DNA of 21,192 nt from an uncultured bacterium (GTDB taxonomy: Bacteria > Patescibacteriota > Patescibacteriia > Patescibacteriales > Patescibacteriaceae): NCBI GenBank assembly GCA_937868555.1, contig CALMNI010000202.1:1-21192 (forward strand), read 5' to 3'. Below the pieces are notes generated by a model. It was not told the origin of the DNA, did no database searches, and saw only the letters and a program-made list of their open reading frames with translations. Numbering within the stretch: the stretch's first letter is position 1; each line of letters begins with the position of its first letter. Made by a program: the position numbers and the translations under genes. Positions 15,549 through 21,192 of this stretch are shown here, in pieces.

Positions 15549-16754
15549 CTATATCTGACTTACTACATTATACATCGGAAGCAAAATTGCCGCAACCATT
15601 ACGAACACCCCCACTCCCATAACCACCATTAAGGCCGGTTCGATAAGGGACATAGTGCTTGCCAATAAGGTGGTAATTTCCCGATTATAAAAAGTGGTAA
15701 TGCGGTCTAAAACAATATCCAATTTTCCTGTCTTTTCCCCGACCAGCATCATTTGAGAAACCATAGTGGGAACTTCTTTTGAGCGCATAAATACCGTACA
15801 AATTGAATTACCAGCCTGAACTTCAAAAATTGTTTGCTGGATAAGTCCCTGATAATACGTGTTATTAACGACCTCGCCCGCAACCTGCAAACTTGAAGAA
15901 ATGTTTACTCCACCAATAATAAGCGTATTCATTGAGCGGGTAAAACGGACAAGATAAATCATTTGCAATAATTTACCGAAAACCGGCATGTGCAAAATAA
16001 AATAATCAAATTGTCGGCGTCCGAAACTGCTTTTAAGAAACCAACGTCCGCCGAAAACCAAGCCAACAAAACCAGCCGCCACTATCCACCAATACACAAT
16101 TAAAAAATCAGAGATACCGATAAGAATGCGAGTTGCGATGGGGAGTTCGCCTCCGGCCTCAGTAATGACTGCGGTTAATTTAGGAACGACGAAAACCATC
16201 ATCAATATTCCTATCACTACCATCATCCCAACAACGAATGCCGGATAAATCATTGCTCCCCTTACTTTGCTATTCATATCAAAATCCTTTTCCATTTCGT
16301 CGGCGATATAATTTAAAGCCTCATCCAATTTCCCCGATTGTTCACCAGATTTAATAACACTAATATAAAAATTTGAAAAAAACTTTGGGCGCTTGGCCAA
16401 AGAACCGGATAAGCTATCGCCGCTATCAACTTCATCGCTGATTTCAGCAATAAGATGTTTTAATTTAGGTTTAGGATTTTGCTGAGCAATGACCTTAAGG
16501 GCTTCAACGACCGGCACGCTTGCTCCAACCATAACCGCGAATTCACGCGAAAATGCAACTATATCCTTGACTGTTACTCGGCTCAATAACTGCGGAACCG
16601 AGAAAGAATGCTCGGCAACCGCTCGAAGGCTAATAACTTGAAAACCGCGCGCAGCCAAAGTGTCCGAAGCCTGCGCCTCATCCGTAGCTTCAACTACGCC
16701 GCTTTCTTCTCGATTGGAGGCCGGGTTAAGGGCACGAAAATTAAAACTAGGCAT
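15549..16754 (-). CDS. pilC: Type IV pilus inner-membrane platform protein PilC/GspF
   Basis: The 401-residue length is normal. There is a short N-terminal domain (1-50, RALNPASNREESGVVEA), then two repeated T2SSF cytosolic domains (about 60-165 and 265-365). Each has the FSREFAVMVGASVPVVEAL / FTRSMNTLIIGGVNISSSL pattern and a conserved GE.SGKL / GEKTGKL segment. Membrane helices lie near 170-190, 218-236 and 370-395. PilC is the platform that PilB turns or pushes to add pilin subunits. It starts 5 bases after the receiver-domain gene, without a ribosome site, so translation is probably coupled. Confidence 0.96.
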   Translation of the reverse strand: MPSFNFRALNPASNREESGVVEATDEAQASDTLAARGFQVISLRAVAEHSFSVPQLLSRVTVKDIVAFSREFAVMVGASVPVVEALKVIAQQNPKPKLKHLIAEISDEVDSGDSLSGSLAKRPKFFSNFYISVIKSGEQSGKLDEALNYIADEMEKDFDMNSKVRGAMIYPAFVVGMMVVIGILMMVFVVPKLTAVITEAGGELPIATRILIGISDFLIVYWWIVAAGFVGLVFGGRWFLKSSFGRRQFDYFILHMPVFGKLLQMIYLVRFTRSMNTLIIGGVNISSSLQVAGEVVNNTYYQGLIQQTIFEVQAGNSICTVFMRSKEVPTMVSQMMLVGEKTGKLDIVLDRITTFYNREITTLLASTMSLIEPALMVVMGVGVFVMVAAILLPMYNVVSQI

Positions 16755-16759
16755 ACAGA

Positions 16760-17149
16760 TTAAGCTTTTTTCGCTTCAATAATTTCATTAATACGCTCGA
16801 CAATTTCCGAGGGTTCGAGATAGGCTTTGACTAAATAATCCACAGCCCCTAAAATACGCGCCTGTTCTCTGTAATTAGGCTGGCTTACATTGCTCAAAAA
16901 AACAACGATGGAAGCGGCCGTTTCTTTTGATCGCTTTAAACGTTTGCAAAGGGTAAAACCATCGGAATCAGGTAACATCATATCCAAAAGAATAATTTCC
17001 GGCTTTAAGCGTTTTGCTTCTTCAAAACCAGCCTCTGCGGTTTGAGCACCTTGAACGACATACCCTTCTTCTAAAAATTTTTGGCTATACAGCGCCATGA
17101 GAAAGGGATCATCATCAATAATTAATAATTTATGTTTTCGAGAAGGCAT
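16760..17149 (-). CDS. Stand-alone response-regulator receiver domain
   Basis: This 129-residue CheY-like protein is complete: acidic pair D12/D13 in LLIIDDDP, phosphoacceptor D56 in IILLDMMLPDSDG, S86 at the switch Ser/Thr position, Y105 and K108 (VDYLVK). The proline that usually follows the lysine is replaced by alanine. There is no output domain. It lies one base after pilB and 5 bases before pilC, inside the machinery operon. A partner kinase is not in the window. By analogy with receivers that control pilus motors it may tune PilB or PilC, which is inference. Confidence 0.93.
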   Translation of the reverse strand: MPSRKHKLLIIDDDPFLMALYSQKFLEEGYVVQGAQTAEAGFEEAKRLKPEIILLDMMLPDSDGFTLCKRLKRSKETAASIVVFLSNVSQPNYREQARILGAVDYLVKAYLEPSEIVERINEIIEAKKA

Positions 17150-17150
17150 A

Positions 17151-18920
17151 TTAATTTTGAATTACGCGCATGACTTCTTCGATAGTGGTAAGTCCTTGTA
17201 ATACTTTAATGTAGCCGTCCTCTTCCATAGTTAAGAACGGCTGATTAGCCCGGACATCGTCGATGGAGATTGCCCCTCGAGTTTTAACAATTAATTCACG
17301 CATCTCCTGATTAAAGTCAATCACCTCGGCGATACAAACACGAGATCTATACCCTGTTTTTCCGCAGTGAGAACAGCCTTCGCCTTTAAACAATTTAATA
17401 GTAGCAGGATCAAAATCAGGGATGATTTGCTTTAAAATCTCAACAGGAATCTTGGCGACTTTTGCTTTAAACTTTTCAAGATATTCTGAATCAATCTTAG
17501 CCTCAACTTGGCAGAAGGTGCAAATTCTACGGGCAAGACGCTGGGCGAGGGCCAAATTCAAAACCGAACTGAGCAAAAACGGCTCAACTTTCATATCCAA
17601 CAAACGCGCGATAGTGCCGATAGCATCGTTTGTGTGCAAGGTCGAAAGGACTAAGTGCCCCGTTAAAGCTGAGTGAATAGCCAACTCGGCCGTTTCATTG
17701 TCACGAATTTCTCCCACCATGATAATATCGGGATCTTGTCGCAAAATTGAGCGCAAACCGCTCGCAAAGGTAAAGCCTATTTCGGGACGAATTTGCGACT
17801 GGTTAATACCTTTTATTTGGTACTCGATTGGATCTTCCAAGGTAATAATGTTCGCTTTTTCTTGGTTTAAAATAGCAAGCAAGGAATATAAGGTTGTAGT
17901 TTTACCGGAACCGGTAGGACCGGTAATAAGCATAATACCGCCGGTTTTTTTAAAACTTTCATTCAGAACATCAAAATTATGTCCAACAAAACCTAGCTTA
18001 TCCAAAGCAACAATACCCTTCGCCGTATCTAGCACGCGCATTACAATCTTTTCCTGATCCAACAGCGGCATTGAAGAAACACGGAAATCAATTTCCCTAT
18101 TACTGACAATAAGGCGTATGCGTCCATCTTGGGGCGAACGGGTTTCGTCAAGCTTTAAGTTTGCCAACACTTTGATACGAGCAACAATCGACGGATGAAT
18201 GTCTTTTGGCAAAATAAGGGAATTATGCAGCATGCCGTCAATACGGTAACGGACGCGCGTTTCCTTAGGCAATGGTTCAATGTGTATATCGCTCGCTCCC
18301 CCTTCAATGGCATGCCTAATAATAACCGAAACGATTTTTGCTACCGGTGCATCCTTAACCACTCCTTCAAACTTATTAAGATCGTCTTGTCGGGTATCTT
18401 CTTCCTTGCGAACCGAATCTTCTTTAGCTTTGCTAACCAAAGCCCCCGCTATTTCTTTGCTAAAATTTTTATACTGGCTAAAGGCGTTATTAAAGCTATA
18501 ACTGGAAATAAGAAAATATTCTACTTTGAGCTTATGTTTTTGCGCGAGGAAATCCATCGCCTCAATGGCCTTGAAGTTAGTGGCGTCAAGCAAACCGACT
18601 CGCAATCGATTGTCTTCTCGTTCGAAAGCGATCATTTTATAATGCTCGGCGATGTTTGCCGGCACTAAATTCAATATATTTTCATCTATTGATTTGTCCC
18701 CTAAGTCAATATATGTAAAGTTATAAAACTCTGCCTTGCTTTTAACAAAATCCTCAACATTGATCAGGCTTTTTTCAGCTATAATTTCGTCTATGCTTTT
18801 ATTAGCGGTTTGCATTTCATCTAATACTTCAACAGCGCTTTCGGACGACAAAAGTTCTTTCTTGACTAAGAAATCAAGAAGGGCCTTTTGCTTATCAATA
18901 AAATTCTGATTCTGTGCCAT
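17151..18920 (-). CDS. pilB: Type IV pilus extension ATPase PilB/GspE
   Basis: This 589-residue hexameric ATPase has the N-terminal GspE/MshE-type domain (about 20-150), the N2 domain (190-300: EGGASDIHIEP, RYRIDGML) and the motor domain. Motor motifs are Walker A GPTGSGKT (334-341), the Asp box LEDPIEY (361-367), Walker B with catalytic E404 in DIIMVGEIRD, and the His box HSALTGHLVLSTLHTND (416-432). Cysteines C467/C470 and C516/C519 form the tetracysteine zinc site found in PilB/GspE but not in PilT, which marks this as the extension enzyme. It starts 3 bases after the PilP-like gene. No pilT is present in the window. Confidence 0.97.
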   Translation of the reverse strand: MAQNQNFIDKQKALLDFLVKKELLSSESAVEVLDEMQTANKSIDEIIAEKSLINVEDFVKSKAEFYNFTYIDLGDKSIDENILNLVPANIAEHYKMIAFEREDNRLRVGLLDATNFKAIEAMDFLAQKHKLKVEYFLISSYSFNNAFSQYKNFSKEIAGALVSKAKEDSVRKEEDTRQDDLNKFEGVVKDAPVAKIVSVIIRHAIEGGASDIHIEPLPKETRVRYRIDGMLHNSLILPKDIHPSIVARIKVLANLKLDETRSPQDGRIRLIVSNREIDFRVSSMPLLDQEKIVMRVLDTAKGIVALDKLGFVGHNFDVLNESFKKTGGIMLITGPTGSGKTTTLYSLLAILNQEKANIITLEDPIEYQIKGINQSQIRPEIGFTFASGLRSILRQDPDIIMVGEIRDNETAELAIHSALTGHLVLSTLHTNDAIGTIARLLDMKVEPFLLSSVLNLALAQRLARRICTFCQVEAKIDSEYLEKFKAKVAKIPVEILKQIIPDFDPATIKLFKGEGCSHCGKTGYRSRVCIAEVIDFNQEMRELIVKTRGAISIDDVRANQPFLTMEEDGYIKVLQGLTTIEEVMRVIQN

Positions 18921-18923
18921 ATG

Positions 18924-19289
18924 CTAGAAAGGGTTGAAAGGATTAGAATGCCTTACTTCGCGTTTCACTGTCAAAGGCGGCTTAGTAGTTCCTGTCACCG
19001 GAGTTCCTTCGCTCGGGGGTTTGGGCGCTTCACTTTCCTCAAGCTTTTTAATTTCTTCTTCGGTCAACAATGGACCGAGGGAACGGAATTTTTGCTCATT
19101 AAATAAATTGAAATTTAAATCTTCTTGACCGATAATACCTCGGGATGCGGGCGTAAACTGCGCGAGTTCAGCCGGCTGATCAGGGAAAAACCAGCGATTA
19201 AAATTAATAATAACCACAATGAGGATCGCCGCAATCGCCACGGTTGCAACATAGACTATAATGAGATGTTTATTTTCCTCGTTAATCAT
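18924..19289 (-). CDS. PilP-like small membrane-anchored pilus protein
   Basis: This 121-residue protein has one N-terminal membrane helix (about 9-29) and then an exported, acidic and proline-rich tail (EEEIKKLEESEAPKPPSEGTP). It ends in VKREVRHSNPFNPF. The R-x-(D/N)PFxP pattern resembles the short conserved motif of PilP, the partner of PilN/PilO, and the gene occupies the PilP position after pilO. It has no lipobox and no C-terminal PilP beta domain. The open frame extends to 19355, but ATG 19289 follows the pilO stop by one base and places the helix at the N-terminus. The PilP relation is an inference from position and motif. Confidence 0.7.
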   Translation of the reverse strand: MINEENKHLIIVYVATVAIAAILIVVIINFNRWFFPDQPAELAQFTPASRGIIGQEDLNFNLFNEQKFRSLGPLLTEEEIKKLEESEAPKPPSEGTPVTGTTKPPLTVKREVRHSNPFNPF

Positions 19290-19290
19290 A

Positions 19291-19938
19291 TTATTTCTGG
19301 AGATAGTAGGCGAATAATTCAATTTTTGCCTGATTCGAGTTAGGATTAAAATCAAACTGGGTAATATCCATCAAGCGTAGATTTTTCTCTAAACGTCCGA
19401 CGATACGTTTCAATGAATCATAGTTGGTTCCATTTAGTGTAAACGACACCTTAACAATCTTTAATTTTTCAGACTGTATCTTCTTATCAGGCGATAGCGT
19501 CAAAAACTTGTCTTGAGAATTATCCAAAGGCACTGCATCAATATTATCAACACTCACTCCATTTAAGCGGCCGACGAAGCTAATCTCTCGCAAAAGAGAA
19601 ATTTTCAAAGCATCAATATCAAAGTTTGACGACAAAATCGTATCAATCTTATCTTTATCCGATTGGCTGATGGAGCGATAAATATTTTTTACTTCATTTA
19701 ATTGTTTAAGATAAGATATTTTTTGCTCGTACTGTTTTTCCGCTCGCACTACTTCTTGGTTGCTGGTAACAAAAATATACTTAGGCCGGATAAGCCACCA
19801 ATAACCCGCTCCCAAGACGCATATGCAAATAATTACGACAAACCAATTGAAAAATTGGGCGAAAAAACTAAAGGAGATCGCCAAATTTTTTTTGGGGGCA
19901 GAAGTTTCAGTATTAGCTTTGAGCGTAATTCGTACCAT
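19291..19938 (-). CDS. pilO: Type IV pilus alignment protein PilO
   Basis: This 215-residue bitopic protein has a basic cytosolic start, a membrane helix at about 30-50, a coiled-coil stretch (about 58-90, VVRAEKQYEQKISYLKQLNEV) and a C-terminal ferredoxin-like alpha/beta domain. That domain contains KLKIVKVSFTLNGTNYDSLKRIVGRLEKNLRLMDI, the typical PilO pattern. PilO pairs with PilN to link PilM to the rest of the pilus machine. It lies 3 bases after pilN and one base before the PilP-like gene. Sequence similarity in this family is low, so the call rests on topology, the C-terminal pattern and gene order. Confidence 0.85.
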   Translation of the reverse strand: MVRITLKANTETSAPKKNLAISFSFFAQFFNWFVVIICICVLGAGYWWLIRPKYIFVTSNQEVVRAEKQYEQKISYLKQLNEVKNIYRSISQSDKDKIDTILSSNFDIDALKISLLREISFVGRLNGVSVDNIDAVPLDNSQDKFLTLSPDKKIQSEKLKIVKVSFTLNGTNYDSLKRIVGRLEKNLRLMDITQFDFNPNSNQAKIELFAYYLQK

Positions 19939-19941
19939 ACC

Positions 19942-21165
19942 TTATTTTGTGAATAAACTTTGATCAATAGACATACCTAAATTAAACCGCACATCGCTGC
20001 CATTGCTTTTTGCTTGGCTCGTGTCATAACTTACGCTTTTAACTTTCTTATTCGCCTTTAATACTTCAAGCTGTAATGAAATCGCTTCAAGACTGCGCGC
20101 CCTTGAAGGGATTGTATACTCCCCGCCAAGATTTCCGCTAAACTTTTCGTAGTACACATCTTTCAACGTATTGTCCTCCAAGAAACTGAGAAAATTTGTC
20201 CAATACGCATGATTATCCAATAAGGCACTTACTAAATTAAGTTTATCATTAAAAAGGGATATGTCCTTAATCTCCTGCTCGCTTTTGGCAATTTCCGTAT
20301 CGATTACATTTTCATTGAGCACCATAGCCCGGTTATTGTCTAAACGTTCTTTTTGCCATACCAGCAGTCCGACATATACCAAGCCGATGGCTAAACAGCA
20401 CATTACTAAAGAAAGCGCTAAAATCAACAAATGCTCTTGCCAATTAAAGAAAGCCGTTCCCTGATCTTTTATCAAGTTTGGCTTAAGCCCGTTATAGGGT
20501 TGCCAAAATCTTTTTTCCACGGCATTGCGGGATTGCCACGCAAGCTCTTTCTCGCGCTCTTCTGCTAATTTATGCTGCAAGCTTCTTGAAAAAAAAGAAA
20601 AATGAAAGCGTGGTTGCTTAAAGGAATGTGGGGGTTTTTGCTTTGGTGGCGCGGGAACAAGGCTTGGCTCTGATGAGCGGCTCATCAAATCGTCCAAAGA
20701 AGGTGGCGGAGTAGAGACAGGGGGCGGCGGTACAACAGGAACAGGCGGGATCGTCGCGGCTTCTTCGGTAGGAATTGAAACTGTCGGATGAGCGACCACA
20801 GGCGGAGGGGGCGAAGGCATTCTTTTTTCTGCAATCGGCAAAGGATGAGTTGCGGGAATGTCTATGTGCGGCGCTTCGGTATGTGTATGTTTTTCTAAAA
20901 ATACCGGCGAGGCAGCGGTTTTTAATTTACGCCTAAAAAGGCGCTCATAAAATCGGCGTTTCTCCAATAAGGCAGTTTTCTCACGAACACGCTCTTTTTC
21001 CAACCTGCTGATTTCTCGTCGAAGCCGGCGATCAAGTGTTAATCGATGCACCGTCCTAAACCATCGAGCGGCGCGCTTAAAAAAACCCGCAGATGAGCTT
21101 GCCTTTTTTACGTTATCTTGCAAATTTTTGAGCTCCGATCGTGAAGAGAAGCCTTTAGCCGCCAT
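19942..21165 (-). CDS. pilN: PilN-like pilus protein with long proline-rich cytosolic extension
   Basis: The last 180 of 407 residues look like PilN: a short motif NLIKDQGTAFFNWQ (230-243) like the PilM-binding NLLP stretch, a membrane helix (about 245-270), a coiled coil (about 275-310) and a C-terminal alpha/beta domain with LEAISLQLEVLKANKKVKSVSYD. The first 225 residues are an addition: a strongly basic, probably coiled-coil part (about 30-85) and a disordered Pro-rich part (about 108-180) with PPPP tracts. Usual PilN proteins have about 180-220 residues. The ATG at 21165 lies 5 bases after the apparent pilM stop, which supports this start and makes the extension part of the gene. Confidence 0.8.
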   Translation of the reverse strand: MAAKGFSSRSELKNLQDNVKKASSSAGFFKRAARWFRTVHRLTLDRRLRREISRLEKERVREKTALLEKRRFYERLFRRKLKTAASPVFLEKHTHTEAPHIDIPATHPLPIAEKRMPSPPPPVVAHPTVSIPTEEAATIPPVPVVPPPPVSTPPPSLDDLMSRSSEPSLVPAPPKQKPPHSFKQPRFHFSFFSRSLQHKLAEEREKELAWQSRNAVEKRFWQPYNGLKPNLIKDQGTAFFNWQEHLLILALSLVMCCLAIGLVYVGLLVWQKERLDNNRAMVLNENVIDTEIAKSEQEIKDISLFNDKLNLVSALLDNHAYWTNFLSFLEDNTLKDVYYEKFSGNLGGEYTIPSRARSLEAISLQLEVLKANKKVKSVSYDTSQAKSNGSDVRFNLGMSIDQSLFTK

Positions 21166-21170
21166 AGGGA

Positions 21171-21192
21171 TTATTTCTTGTCAAACTCACGC
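21171..21192 (-). CDS. pilM: Partial gene, probable 3' end of pilM
   Basis: Only the last codons are in the window: REFDKK and a stop at 21171-21173. A conserved acidic/aromatic end of this kind is common in the actin-like protein PilM, and pilM precedes pilN in type IV pilus operons. The identification rests mostly on position. Confidence 0.45.

Noticed and set aside
18924..18965. NPFNPF of the PilP-like protein as kin of the YPNPFNP motif in the sorting domain at the left end
   Set aside because: The resemblance is five residues. One motif lies at the very C-terminus after a membrane anchor, the other begins a beta-sandwich sorting domain. Treated as coincidence.
1..21192. CRISPR array, tRNA or rRNA genes, insertion sequence or phage genes
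   Set aside because: I saw no regularly spaced repeats, cloverleaf or rRNA sequence, transposase or integrase motifs, or terminal inverted repeats.

Overview
The window reads as a piece of a small-genome, probably single-membrane bacterium of the Patescibacteria / Candidate Phyla Radiation type. The support is indirect. The type IV pilus genes match the slimmed-down set known from that group (PilM/N/O/B/C/D and a pilin, with no PilQ secretin and a PilP-like protein that lacks a lipobox). The genes are packed with gaps of 1-10 bases or short overlaps, and most starts inside the operons have no Shine-Dalgarno motif. An O-antigen-ligase/TPR protein sits among GT-C type membrane proteins. I cannot fix the lineage more finely by eye.

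Layout. (1) 1-1425: one leftward gene for a secreted beta-propeller protein ending in a type IX secretion (Por) sorting domain, a hallmark of Bacteroidota/Ignavibacteria. It is AT-rich (hand counts of 22/60 and 15/60 G+C in two lines, against 36/60 in rpmA and 25/60 in a pilB line). It is either transferred DNA or a chimeric assembly end. (2) 1461-2330: two rightward genes, rpmA (ribosomal protein L27) with a near-consensus promoter, a two-hairpin leader and a strong terminator, then an unknown 97-residue protein. (3) 2332-14947: a leftward run that in transcription order holds an O-antigen ligase-like TPR protein, a methyltransferase, a GT2 glycosyltransferase, a second methyltransferase, a GT9 glycosyltransferase, a two-TM protein with an exported domain, a GT-C-like membrane protein, a DPM1-like GT2 glycosyltransferase, prepilin peptidase pilD, pyrG (CTP synthase) and another GT-C-like membrane protein. 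(4) 15013-21192: the leftward type IV pilus operon, in transcription order pilM (last codons only), pilN, pilO, a PilP-like gene, pilB, a lone receiver-domain protein, pilC, and the pilin with its own candidate promoter, strong ribosome site and terminator.

How it may work together: PilM/N/O form the inner-membrane alignment complex, PilB powers extension through PilC, and PilD cuts the prepilin. The sugar genes lie between the pilin and pilD, and their first gene belongs to the ligase superfamily that includes the pilin glycosyl ligases PglL/PilO. The main hypothesis is therefore a pilus-plus-glycan locus in which the pilin, or a surface glycan made beside it, is decorated and methylated. 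The retraction ATPase pilT is not in the window. No tRNA, rRNA, CRISPR array or insertion sequence was seen.
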